Shown here piece after piece: positions 1-11,293 of a stretch of 64,000 bases of DNA. A program made the translations under genes and the position numbers. This stretch comes from Nautilus pompilius. Taxonomy: Eukaryota > Mollusca > Cephalopoda > Nautilida > Nautilidae. Below the pieces are notes generated by a model, which was given only the letters and a program-made list of their open reading frames with translations, was not told where the DNA came from and made no database searches. Location of the stretch: positions 372,001 to 436,000 of the forward strand of contig JACATO010001136.1 in the NCBI GenBank assembly GCA_018389105.1, written 5' to 3'. Every line of letters begins with the position of its first letter. Position 1 is the stretch's first letter.

Positions 1-33
1 GCCGCACATTAAGGGGACTCGGTGCAGCCGACG

Positions 34-52
34 TTTTTTTTTTTTTTTTTTT
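34..52. repeat. Poly-T tract
   Basis: A run of about 18 T lies near the left edge. It could be a minus-strand poly(A) remnant of a retroposed sequence. Confidence 0.6.
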
Positions 53-109
53 ACAGTTAAAGTCCGGTCCAGGACAACCCGGACGCAACACGGACACATC
101 GTTTCCGAG

Positions 110-367
110 TCACGTGCCGTCATGCGATTGGTGCGGACCTCGCTTTTGGTCTTCCGCTTCTCGGGAGACGGCGGTCGGTCGGCCGGCTCGCGCCTCTGAA
201 TGTGGCGATAGCGGATCCTGTCCGGAGATGTCGCGAACGTGAGAGCACCGCTGCAGTTTCGTGTCAGCATAGCTGCCGACCATCGGGATGAGGCCGTAGG
301 AGCCGACGAAGATGAAACAGACGACGACAGGCGTCTGGCGCGGCAACGCGTTTAATATCGGGTGCAT
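110..367 (-). CDS. Unassigned GC-rich open frame at the left edge
   Basis: An 85-codon frame starts MHPILNALPRQTPVVVCFIF and includes a short hydrophobic stretch, then arginine- and serine-rich residues. The alternative frame is also open over much of its length, as expected for GC-rich DNA. It could be a first exon of a gene running left, or chance. I recognise no domain. Confidence 0.15.
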   Translation of the reverse strand: MHPILNALPRQTPVVVCFIFVGSYGLIPMVGSYADTKLQRCSHVRDISGQDPLSPHSEARAGRPTAVSREAEDQKRGPHQSHDGT

Positions 368-383
368 GTGCTTTTGTTTGTAC

Positions 384-385
<2 letters not shown>

Positions 386-418
<33 letters not shown>

Positions 419-448
419 TACGCGTGTGTGTGTGTGTGAGAGAGTGAG
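386..448. repeat. (CG)n(TG)n alternating tract
   Basis: About eight CG steps pass directly into TG repeats, giving roughly 60 bp of alternating purine-pyrimidine. This composition favours Z-DNA. Confidence 0.85.
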
Positions 449-540
449 ACGGGTGTTTTGTCTGTATTCTTCGAGAGATCCCCCCTTTTCTTTCCGATTG
501 CTGTACAGGTCCCTACATAACAGAGGAATTTAAAAATTAA

Positions 541-1842
541 AGGGATCAATCGTGGTCGCCTTCTTAGTTATTCATTAACTTAACAGCACCCTGTCATTTT
601 CAACCCCTTAGCAGAATAGAAATCGAGCAACAACAACCCGAGCATAAGACGCAGGAAATCCCACAGGGCCGATGTCAATCACGAATCTTCAGACTTTAAT
701 GTCCGCCTCTGTCTTGTCGATAGTCCGGTTCAACTGGTACAAGACAATCTACGAAATAGTTCGTTGTTGGTGCCTTAAAAGTCTTTGTGAATTTCATTTC
801 TTAAATGAACTCTTCATTAGAAATCGCTGCAAAAAGAGAATTTTGTTTAGATCTCTGTATTTTTAATTTTTTGAAATAAATTTGCAGGTTATCGAACTGA
901 TATAATTAGCATGCGTGGGGGGGGGGATCTGGAAAACAACTGATCTCTCCAAGCCACTGGTTTCTTGCCCTTTTGCAATAACAGAACCAATTTAATTAAC
1001 TCTGCTCAAGAATCTGATCATTTATTTTAATCTTGAACCCCCCTTTTTTCTTTCTCTACTGGCGATGCAAAAAAAAATAATCATGAAACTGAATTCTAAA
1101 TAACCAATCTGAATTTACTGAGCTCATTATCGTCGCATCTTCATCACGCTGCGCTGTTCTGGCTACGCGCGTGTATTACAATTCCTGCCCATCGAAGTGG
1201 GTTACCTTGAGAGACGTGTTCCGCATCTCAACAAGTTGTGCTATAGCTGTACTGCAGTGCAGTGAAAAAGAGCTCGCATAACCCAAACCACATGAAACTA
1301 TTATTGCCTTTTACAGACAAGATGAGAATTAGCATGTACGACATATAAATGAGTTATGCAAAACAAACATAACACACACACACACACACACACTAGACGA
1401 ATAAATTGTGTAAAAAAATATTTATTAAAAGAGTGCACAAAACAGCTTAATTTAGTGAGTACGTCAGGGACGGCTACATAGAGATGGAATCCACGGCGTG
1501 TGTTTCTTTGAAGATAAGCCATCTGTTGCCCTTCTAGTTTTATCTGAATGGTGAATGATGGTATATGAGACCGGACATTTTATAACATTTAAAAAATGTG
1601 GCAAGAAATCAATACAAGCAAAAATTATTCAACGCTCGGGATGTTCGTAAGAACATTGATTTTTGCTTTGTTTTTGTTTTTTTAATTAAAAAAAACAACA
1701 AATGGAAAAGGGGGCGCCGCGTTGAGAAACTGACGAATAAATAGCGAATTTTGGCTATAACATCAAAATGCTCTCTGCAGAACTAAGATTACCAACTGAC
1801 GTGTGAAATCTTTCATCTATCTTTTGCTGATACAGTGTAGAA
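541..1842. other. Unassigned DNA
   Basis: AT-rich sequence with a (CA)n tract at 1372-1393. I see no coding exon, RNA gene or transposon motif. Confidence 0.5.
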
Positions 1843-1888
1843 TGAGAGAGAGAGAGACAGAGAGAGAGAGGTGAGGAGAGAGTGTGAG

Positions 1889-1964
<76 letters not shown>

Positions 1965-1968
1965 GAGA

Positions 1969-2002
<34 letters not shown>

Positions 2003-2003
2003 G
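1843..2003. repeat. (GA)n microsatellite
   Basis: About 160 bp of nearly pure GA dinucleotides. The overlapping open frames are Ser-Leu or Arg-Glu repeat artefacts. Confidence 0.95.
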
Positions 2004-2019
2004 TTTCTCTTTCCATTCA

Positions 2020-3350
2020 AAATTTAACAGGATTATTCTTAAAGTACAGTACAGCCTGGCTGAAAATTATGCTAGAAAAATAAGGCATACAGAAATTAAA
2101 GGAAATTTGTATTTCAAGTGAAAACTTCTGCCAAAACATTTATTTATACCATCATTAAAAAAAAAAAAAATGTCTGCTTTTCAGTTTTGCATTCATATAG
2201 TTTACCTTAGTAATTTAGGTAGCTCTACCAGCTTCCGAACGATATCGGAGAGATGAGGAACAAGAAAAACTTCAGGAGTTTCCTACTTAAATATATAGAT
2301 GAGCTATAATCTACGTCAGAATGACGTATAGATGACGTATAGATGAGCTATAATCGACATAATGATCCTCGACCTTTCAGGTCGTTGATCATAGCCTCCT
2401 TTCACTGGTTAATTAGGAATTAATGGCCCTGTAAAAACCGCTTGTTTGGTCTCCTTTACTATTTATCATGAACATTTCGGACTTTTAATTCAGGTAATAA
2501 ACAGATGAACAAATCAGTAAATAGTTAACCAGACTAAATCCAAGTGTTTGAAGAAAGATAAGCTTAGCTTTCGCTGGAGTTTATACTAGGCTTTATAAAA
2601 ATTATACAATACAATACCGGGTGAATACTTTTTTTTAGAAAATAAGAGACAGAGGCTGACAATACTTTATTCCCGATTGTAAAAAATCTCCCTACTAACG
2701 TAATTTACGTAATCCAGAATCTTTTTAATAACGCCGTAAAATTAGTAAAAATGACGATTTAGCTAAAAATTTTAGTATTGATAACAAATATTGTTCTGGT
2801 AAATGGCAAGAGGATTGGAAGAAACTGCAGGGACTTGACCAATTGAAAACTTCAAGGACTGCACATTTTATCATCGCTCACACAAATTACAAAAGTCCAC
2901 GATTTGCATAAGAGAAAAGATAATGCGCAAAGGTTAATTAAACTACATGAGCTGTAGAATAAGTTAAATGCCAAAGCGCAATAACTTTGAAAGAATTAGA
3001 AGAAAAAAAAATACTTTTTTTTAACTTCAAGAAACTTCTACGTTTCTTTAATGAATTTGTTTAACCGAGTTATCTCCTCTTATTAGTTTAAAAAGTGAAC
3101 CCGTGACCTTGCTAATACAAAAGGTTTATTGTCTTCATGATTACTACGAGCTGAACCAGTTCACCATTCCTAGCAAAAGTTATAATATTGAATAATTTTA
3201 CAAGTAGAATGTGCTGTCATGCATTTACTACAATAAAAAATAAATACAAACCAAAAAAAACAAAAACAAAACAATCCTGGAATGATCAAAGAGCTGGTGT
3301 ATTGTACAAATCTTGGAGAAAAAGACCACAAAGTTTATATGGACTGTTGT
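2020..3350. other. Unassigned AT-rich DNA with a small local duplication
   Basis: At 2299-2354 GATGAGCTATAATC occurs twice, separated by two copies of GACGTATAGAT. Nothing else is recognisable. Confidence 0.5.
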
Positions 3351-3357
3351 CTCAGTG

Positions 3358-3412
3358 GCGGCGGGTTAGTCCGGTGGTTAGCCTACTGGACCATTAAGGT
3401 CGAATTCCGGTC
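3358..3412 (+). repeat. tRNA-derived SINE head
   Basis: An A-box-like TTAGTCCGGTGGTTAGCC (3366-3383) is followed at tRNA spacing by a B-box-like GGTCGAATTCC (3398-3408). This is the internal RNA polymerase III promoter pattern. Nearly the same A-box region recurs at 13773-13823. Confidence 0.55.
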
Positions 3413-3875
3413 CGGAACGGTTGCAGTTTGAACCGCCTCCTATTTCTTGCTTTTATTCCCCAGCTGGTTGCGTGGATTTTTTTTTTCCAAGAACTCCATA
3501 CTTTGTTTGCCAATACTCGAAGATATGCTATACTGTTCCTACCATTATAACACTGGGGAACACTCATTTTGTTGCATTAAAAAAAATACTTTTTTCTAGT
3601 CAATTTGAATATGTAGATTTTAATTTTAAAGTCGGTTTTTGTCTGCAAGCTACAGATTTCATGCAATTTGACATTTTTTATTTTTCGTTATTTTAACAAA
3701 TTCCAACATTAATCAAAATTCTTCTGTTCACTTTAATCTTAAAACGGCAAAAAAGTCATTTAAAAATATTTATTGAAGCAAAAGATAGAGAATTAAAAAA
3801 TTTTATGAGTAAATTAAATTATTATCTAGTGTTGATCGTGCCATATTTTCATTAGTTTTTATCTGAATGTGTATT

Positions 3876-5602
3876 TTATCCAGGAAGGAATTTGCGTTTG
3901 TAACTTTTGCGTTTGTACACTTTATCTTGGCAATCTCGTTTAATGCTCCAGCAGTAGTCAGCCATCATGCTTTTGTTCCAGCGCCCTTGGTAACGTTCTT
4001 CCATGATCTTTAGGTCTTGGTGGAATCGTTCTCCTTGTTCGTCACTTACAGCTCCCAGATTGTCAGGGAATTTATCAAGGTGGCTGTTCAAAAAATGAAG
4101 CTTGATGCTCATGTTGCACCCGAGATCACGAAAAGCGAGGAGCATTGTGTTCACAAGATCACAGTAGTTTTCCGCTTTATAGTTTCTGAGAAAGTTCTGA
4201 ACAACTGCCACAAAAGATAACCATGCTGCTTTTTCCAAAGCATTCATCTTAGCAACAAACTGATTATCACGAAATAGTGTTCTAATTTGTGGGCCATCAA
4301 ACACACCTGCTTTGATTTTTTCAAATGATAACCCTGGTAAAGCTGTGATGATGTGTTGAAAACATTCACCTTCGGTTTTTAGGGCTTTAACAGATTGCTT
4401 TATCAAACCTAATTTTATGTGAAGAGGAGGAAAGATGATCTTATCTCTGTTTACAATTGGCTCTTTTATGATATTTGGCATGCCAGCTTTAAGAGTTTCA
4501 CGGATAGGCCAGTTCTTTTGGACCCAATGTTTTGTCTCGTGCTCGGCTGTCCCACATACAAAGGAAACATGGAAACTTGGTAAAACCTTTCTGTTGTCCA
4601 AGAAGAAAATTGACTATTTTTAAGTCCACACAAATGATCCAATTGTGCTCATGATATTTTAATAAGTCCATGACTATTCTCACATCATCATAGTCTTCTC
4701 GCAAATGCACAGAATGACCGATAGGTACCGCTCCATAAACATTGCCATTATGTAAAAGAACACACTTTAGACTACGTTTTGAACTGTCCAAAAAGAGTCT
4801 CCATTCGGCAGGATTATAGTAAGATACACCCAGTTCTTTAAGAAGCCCTGGAATATTCATGGCAGTAAACAAAATGTTTGCCTTCTGAAAAGAAAGCTAC
4901 AAAAAGTTGGTCACGATTTCTAAAATATGAAACTTTAATAGAGTGATCAACAAGATTTCTACTTTGTAATCTTGATGCCAAAACCTCTGCTGCTTTTTTT
5001 GAAAGGCCCAAATCTCGCACTAAATCATTTAATTCAACTTGCAGAAGAGGCTTAGGGGTGGGAAAAGGTTCAGAGTCTGAAGAACAATTCTCCGACGACG
5101 AACATTTTTATGCCACTTCACTGTCACTACTATTTTGTTTGTTTGTATCATCTTCAATGTCTTTATCGTCTAATGAAGGTAAGCCTTTAAATATTGGAAC
5201 AGGAACTTCTCTAGAGTGGGGAGTAGGCCGAATAGCTGAGGGAATGTTTGGATACGTTATTTTATGTCGTTTTTTTTTTCCAACTCCCGATGTGTTTACC
5301 ATGCAGAAATAACAGTCAGTTAAATGATTGGTTGGTTCACGCCAAACCATCGGAACTCCAAAAGGTAGACTTTTACGTTTTCCTTTGGTCCAGTCTCGAA
5401 GCATTTCTTCACAATTGTGACACACAACATGAGGCGCCCATTGCTTGTCTTGGTCACCAAGATGAACTTCAAAATATGCCTTGTAAGCACGCTTGACAAA
5501 GGAGGATACATTACGTTTTTGACGATTTAGTGTGTAGCATCCACATATGTAGCAGAAGGCATTAGGCTTGTTTCTGCAATGATTTCTCTTAATAGAAGCC
5601 AT
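3876..5602 (-). pseudogene. Decayed transposon-like gene with an N-terminal CxxC zinc-binding region
   Basis: Four open blocks on the minus strand form one collinear protein: 5602-5108, 5020-4838, 4872-4498 and 4601-3876. They are broken by a stop and by at least two frameshifts, near 4860 and near 4520. The first block starts MASIKRNHCRNKPNAFCYIC and has three CxxC pairs (FCYIC, HNC and DCYFC contexts), so it probably binds zinc. The third block has another pair, CFLCMWDSRA. The last block ends with GERFHQDLKIMEERYQGRW and a basic tail. From general knowledge, proteins of this type occur as many unnamed repetitive copies in arthropod and cnidarian genomes and are assumed to be transposon-derived. 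I cannot assign a superfamily and saw no terminal inverted repeats. This copy is inactive. Confidence 0.72.
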
Positions 5603-5828
5603 GTTTAAACTGAAACAAATGATAAATTATAATTTAATTATAAAAATACAAAAAGTTATAAATTTATATGGACATGAAAATGCTTATATATGGTTTACGT
5701 AAGTTCACATTGTAAAATTTCACTAACCTCAAATTGCATGCAAACTAAAGCTTGTAGAGAAAAACTAATTTCAGATTTGAAATCAGCGCCTAAAGTTCTA
5801 TCAAAATTTGTTAAAATATTCCATGCAA

Positions 5829-6530
5829 CTAAAAATTATTTAAAATTTGTTCCCCTGTGTAATCTGTAGTAACTTTTAATAAAGGCTCATCTGTATGATG
5901 CTTTTTCAATTTTTGTGGTGGATTGCGACCTGTCACTAATTGTTCAGTTATCATGGCCATGATGCACTTTATGGAGGCCATCTATGAGTTTCCATATTGT
6001 TGGGTGTATCATTCCCAATTTGGCATGTATCCATCTCTGTGCAGCCTCTGTGTCGCTGTTGGTTCTGTCTTCTTCGTTGAAGAGTCTGTTGTACAGAGAC
6101 CAGGAAACATTGCCAGATGTCTTCCATTCCCTCGGCAAGATGGGCGGCCTACATAATAATCTCCAAACCAAGCAAGCAGTGGCTGCAGTTCTTCCACTAA
6201 TCTGTCTATGGCGCTGTCCAAGTCTGCAATAGGTACAAATGTGAGCACAATGACCATTTTTGCACTCAATGCAAAAATCAGCATCGTTATTATACCTTTG
6301 GGGCAACTGCAATTTACAAATGTTTTTTTCATATTTTGATTAAGATAAAAGCAGCATCCAATGGGACAGACATCAGGAAAGGTATTCTTTATTACAGTGA
6401 ATGCTGCATTTTCAAAATCATATGGAACATTCTATGGAAACATCAGGTTCAGCTTGTTTGATAAGTTGGAAGAGTCTTTCATGTGTATTCCTTTGCTTGT
6501 TATAGCAAAGCATAAGTATGACGTATATCT
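5829..6530 (-). pseudogene. Mutator-like (MULE) transposase fragment
   Basis: Broken minus-strand frames read collinearly as the C-terminal half of a MULE transposase. The segments in order are LMLCYNKQRNTHERLFQLI, a stretch with AFTVIKNTFPD, FVPIADLDSAIDRLVEEL, LLAWFGDYYVGRP, then after a frameshift NEEDRTNSDTEAAQRWI and HPTIWKLIDGL, and after another frameshift ITEQLVTGRNPPQKLKKH to a stop at 5831-5829. The R-T-N-x-x-E-A and HP-(T/S)-(I/L)-W signatures are typical of MULE and FLYWCH-associated transposases. The catalytic N-terminal part is missing. It lies 227 bp upstream of the zinc-binding transposon relic on the same strand; the two are probably independent insertions. Confidence 0.78.
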
Positions 6531-7122
6531 GCGAAAATTCTCTCGTGTGAACAGCCGCGGTGGCCGAACACAGAACCGATTCCCTTATATGGCGCAAACC
6601 TCTCTGACGAATTTGTAGGCCGGCATTTCTCAGAACGGTTGAGCAGACTTTGGCTTTCCATTCTAGACAGCGTTTAATCGGTGACAGAAGGGGTGGGGTG
6701 GGGTAGAAGGTTGGAGAGTCTGCATCCTTTGATTCCAGTTAATGGGTTTTTTCTTGATTTCCTTGCCCGCTGAGGGGACTTCTTTGATACGGCCGGGGAT
6801 GGTCTTATCTCATAAGCACATTGATGGCGATATCTCCGGGCAGACTCGAAGACGAGGCTGGCGAGTCTGCGCCAAGTCAACGACGGAGCTTCAGCACCTT
6901 CCCGCCCGATGTCCCAGATCCAACGCTCTACTCGAGGGCTCACCGCGCCCGATACCTGATAACTACATACGTCTGGCTAATTAATCATCTGATGTTAGTA
7001 AAAATAAAAATTAAAAAAAATATGCTCCCCACTAAACGATAAGGGTATTAGTGCGTACCCTTGTTTTAGCGCAGTGAGTGATACATATAAGAGGGGGTTA
7101 GCGTCCTCAAAACAAGCACCAG

Positions 7123-7169
7123 ACCGCCATTAGTCCAACGGTACGCGATTGCGTTTTCAATTCGACACC
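7123..7169 (+). repeat. Degenerate tRNA-like SINE head
   Basis: TTAGTCCAACGGTACGCG resembles the A-box segment at 3366. It is followed by TTCAATTCGACACC at B-box distance. The copy is weak and diverged. Confidence 0.3.
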
Positions 7170-7476
7170 TTAAAGATAAAAAGAGGGTGAAGAGGCTGGT
7201 GACTTAAGGTATATCTACTGATATTTTGACAAATCCAAGCGGGTCTAGAAAGCGTCTGAGCTAAGAAGAGTCAAAATAGGCAACAGCTTAACGGTCAGCG
7301 GGTAGACACGACCCGCATTTCGCCATATCGACATACACGGGTATGGTTAATAAGCAAGTATGATTCATATATCTACTCGTTTATTTACTTGTATTATTTT
7401 CTTTCTTAAAAATGCAAGTTTTCCAAGTTTGTTCTCGTTTTTATCTACAGCAACATATTCACTGGATATACTATTT

Positions 7477-8085
7477 GCTAGAGTTTTAAGGTGCGTATAT
7501 ATTATTATTTACCCGTGTATTATTCGCTAGGGTTTTAAGGTGTGTATATTATTATTTACCCGTGTATTGTTAGCTAGAGTTTTAAGGTGCGTATATATTA
7601 TTATTTACCCGTGTATTATTCGCTAGGGTTTTAAGGTGCGTATATATTATTATTTACCCGTGTATTGTTAGCTAGAGTTTTAAGGTGCGTATATATTATT
7701 ATTTACCCGTGTATTATTCGCTAGGGTTTTAAGGTGTGTATATTATTATTTACCCGTGTATTGTTAGCTAGAGTTTTAAGGTGCGTATATATTATTATTT
7801 ACCCGTGTATTATTCGCTAGGGTTTTAAGGTGTGTATATTATTATTTACTCGTGTATTATTCGCTAGGGTTTTAAGGTGCGCATATATTATTATTTACCC
7901 GTGTATTGTTAGCTAGAGTTTTAAGGTGCGTATATATTATTATTTACCCGTGTATTATTCGCTAGGGTTTTAAGGTGTGTATATTATTATTCGCTAGGGT
8001 TTTAAGGTGTGTATATTATTATTTACCAGTGTATCGTTCGATAGAGTTTTAAGGTGTGTATATTATTATTTACCCGTGTATTGTT
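7477..8085. repeat. Minisatellite, 47/49 bp units, about 13 copies
   Basis: Units start at GCTAG at 7477, 7526, 7573, 7622, 7671, 7720, 7767, 7816, 7863, 7912, 7961 and 7993, with a last variant near 8038. Lengths are 49 or 47 bp depending on TATATA or TATA in the unit. Units also alternate GCTAGAG and GCTAGGG. One unit (7961-7992) is a 32 bp truncation. Confidence 0.92.
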
Positions 8086-8866
8086 TATCACGATATTTTA
8101 TAGTGTTCATGTGAACATGAAACCAGTTTTAAATCTTTTAAAGCTCTTTACCTGTTCCAGTCAGTATCTGTAAAATGTCTACTGATTCTTGATAAATTTT
8201 CCTAATTAGCATTATTAAGTTCTTAAAGCAAAGAAATTACGTCAGATATGTAATTACTGGTGGCTCGCGTCTAGAATATTCGGCTAAGGACGAAAATCAA
8301 TACAGGAGCAATAGATAAACAAGACACGCACACTGGAGTACGTAATGGTAGATCGATCGATTCTGTTTTCATGCATATGTAACTAGGAATGAATGGTTTT
8401 TTATTTCTTTCTTTCTATATATATATATATATATATCCGAGTGGAGCAGATCTGTTTCTGTGGTGACTACCCGTCTTCACACTGATATCGCTTCAGGGAT
8501 TCTTGGATGTCAGAAAATCGTTGTTCTTTAAAATAGTTTTCTGGGCTGTTACCAGCTTTAACACCCATAAATAATAATGACGGGGAAAGGTCGGAGTTTG
8601 CTTTAAATATCTCGTTAAACAGCCAGATGGCTCTTCTTGAAGGGATAAGCTCCCTCCGTGCATTCTTTGAGAACTACCATGGAAATGCTGAGTACAAATC
8701 CTCCAAGAAGTGTTCGCTATCGGCTTCCAAAAATATCTAAATAACATTATTTTGGATTATTTAATTTATTTGTTGTCTCTTTTTATCTAGTTCCCGGTAG
8801 ACAAAGATAATATTTGATATTTTAGTTGTCTTCCTGCTTTTTAGATGACTTCGAAAACAATAACAC
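8086..8866. other. Unassigned DNA
   Basis: Contains a (TA)n tract at about 8417-8438. No gene is recognised; the minus-strand frame at 8493-8747 shows no known domain. Confidence 0.4.
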
Positions 8867-9233
8867 ACACACTCAATCACACACATTCATACACACGTAC
8901 TCTCTTACACACACACACTCTCACAATTCATACACACGCACTCTCTTACACACACACACACTTACACGCGTACACACTCACTCTCACATATCCATACACA
9001 CGCACTCTCTTACACAACACTTACACGCGTACACACTCACACATTCATACACACATACTCTCTTACACACACGCACTTACACGCGTACACACTCATTCTC
9101 ACATACCCATACACACGCACTCTCTTACACAACACTTACACGTGTACACACTCACACATCCATACACACGTACTCTCTTACACACACACACCTACACGCG
9201 TACACACTCACTCTCACAATTCATACACACGCA

Positions 9234-9264
<31 letters not shown>

Positions 9265-9722
9265 TTACACGCGTAACACTCACTCTCACACATTCATACA
9301 CACGTACTCTCCACAACACTTACACGCGTACACACTCACACATTCATACACACGTACTCTCTTACACACACACACACACACGCACGCGTACACACTCACT
9401 CTCACACATTCATACACACACTCTGTTACACAACACTTACACGTGTACACACTCACAGATTCATACACACGTACTCTCTTACACACACACCTACATGCGT
9501 ACACACTCACTCTCACAATTCATACACACGCACTCTCTTACACACACACACACACACTTACACGCGTACACACGCACTCTCACACATCCATACACACGCA
9601 CTCCCTTACACAACACTTACACGCGTAAACACTCACATATTCATACACACGTACTCTCTTACACACACACACACGCGCGCGCGCGCGTACACACTCACTC
9701 TCACACATTCATACACACGCAC
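8867..9722. repeat. CA-rich minisatellite, about 60 bp units
   Basis: Thirteen units are marked by ACGCGTACACACTCA or close variants (about 8970, 9029, 9085, 9144, 9200, 9272, 9329, 9389, 9445, 9500, 9567, 9626 and 9688). Units with a long CA run and CTCTCACA often alternate with units carrying CTTACACAACAC. The last unit has a (CG)n insert. Confidence 0.92.
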
Positions 9723-11207
9723 AAGCAGATATCCCGTTCAGACCGGATGGCCCGAATTACTCTTAAGATCCCGTAACACCGACAGGTATACAACAGAATC
9801 AATGGTTAAAATATCCAAACAAAAGGTGAGAGATTTCACGTAGTTTCATTAGTCAAATTATTTCCCTTAGCCAGAGTCCTACTCACTTCTGTTCTGTTCT
9901 AATATTCATTTGCTTACATTTTAAAACCCCCGTTTAGGGATCATTTTCGTTGTTTATTTTCAAAACACCGTTTACTCTTTTTCTTTCTGTTGATGTCGCT
10001 GTGGCAGCGATCGTGACCGGAAACAGGCAAGAACCAGAGACAATCACGAAGTCACGTACCCATGATGCAGCGCGACGCAAGATGGATACTCGCTGAAAAA
10101 AATAAAAAAAAAACAAACAAAAAACAAGTTCGCAGCCCGTTGTATCCGCTCTCTTCTCCCTAACTATGGCGAATGCAGTCCACAATGTACGTGATAGGTT
10201 TTACCACGCGGGGGTTTTATGGCACTGCACAGCTGGTGACGGATGGTGCGGTCGGGGGAGGGGGAGGTAACCGTTTCCGATCCCCCTCCCAGCAGAGCCG
10301 AACGCTGGAGCAGACTGGTGTTCTGGAATGGCGCGGCACCTACGCGCGTTTGCAGAAGAATCCGGCCGGTTAGATCGGCTTCTTAAGAAGGCATCGTGTC
10401 GGTGCGCTATTATTAAATGGCATGGTTCGGATTTCTAGCGCGAGCTGGGGCTCTAAATGCCGCACATTTCTGGCGACTGATACATCGCACGTATCGTCTG
10501 GATGAAAAAAGAACAAAAAGGAGGATATGGCCGCCAGGCAGACAGGCAGGCACCGCCTGAAGGTTGGCCAGCCCAGCTCGCCCGCCGTGTCTTCTGCGCA
10601 TGCTCTGCTATGAAGGTTAGGGGAGGGAGACGGTGGCGGTATGTCGTAATCGGTTCGTCCCAAAAACCGACTCATGCCATAAAGCGGCATGTCTGCACAT
10701 ATATAAATGTGGTAAATAGGAAGAAGAAGGCGCGATTTTATGTTTGAAATGACCCCCCAAAAAGAATTTTACGACATAGCAAACCCCCATAATTGAACTG
10801 ATCAGTGACTATTCTAATAACGAAACTCATATTCACAATTAAGCATCACAGAGATCGGCATTCTGGGCTATTCACGGAAACGAGAGAAACATTCCGAGCT
10901 TCCCTTACCAAGTCATTCTTTGTATCAGCTAACGAAACCCACGGTCCACCTCCCGGTGCTGTCTACACTCGGCGCCGGCTAGTATCGAACCCCCGACCTG
11001 CTGTTGGTCTCCGAGGTAAGAGTAAGTCACCGCGCGCCAGAACGTAAATCACACGTCTGACCGTTTTATGGGTGAATTAGAGGTCTAAAAACTGCAAAGA
11101 AGATGGCGGTAACCTTAGACCAAGACGGCGCAGCAGTGAGATGCGCCACGAGGTTGTGTTACGGTTCCCCTCCCCCTCCTACTCCTCTTTCTCTTTTATT
11201 TCTGTAG
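9723..11207. other. Region upstream of the visible USP-1 exons
   Basis: Mixed composition with GC-rich patches near 10200-10650, and the SINE head at 10975. I looked for USP exon 1 (V-D-G-S strand) and exon 2 on the plus strand and found neither. Confidence 0.4.
10975..11045 (-). repeat. tRNA-like SINE head on the minus strand
   Basis: Read on the minus strand, TGGCGCGCGGTGACTTA (A-box-like) precedes GGGGGTTCGATACT (B-box, 10994-10981). It lies about 160 bp upstream of the first visible USP-1 exon. Confidence 0.45.
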
Positions 11208-11293
11208 GCGGAGACGCAAACGCGAGACTGCAGCGAGAAGAGCGGCTACTCCACTTAGAGCAGGACTTCATCGACAAGCTCTCGGTCTACAAC
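11208..11293 (+). CDS. USP-1 internal exon (86 nt)
   Basis: The acceptor is a pyrimidine-rich run ending tctgtag at 11207 and the donor is gtgagt. The reading frame enters with 2 nt of a split codon and leaves on a codon boundary, the same phases as the equivalent 92 nt exon of the paralogue at 21025-21116. It encodes the long helix before the ATP-loop half of the UspA fold. Confidence 0.85.

Noticed and set aside
1813-2083. Ser-Leu and Arg-Glu repeat open frames on both strands
   Set aside because: Direct translation of a GA microsatellite.
7477-8085. Telomere-like repeats suggested by CTAGGGTTTTA
   Set aside because: The motif occurs once per 47-49 bp unit and is not a tandem TTAGGG or TTTAGGG array.
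8826-9776. 316-residue His/Thr/Ser open frame
   Set aside because: It is the translation of a CA-rich minisatellite; neighbouring frames over the same array are also long and equally repetitive.
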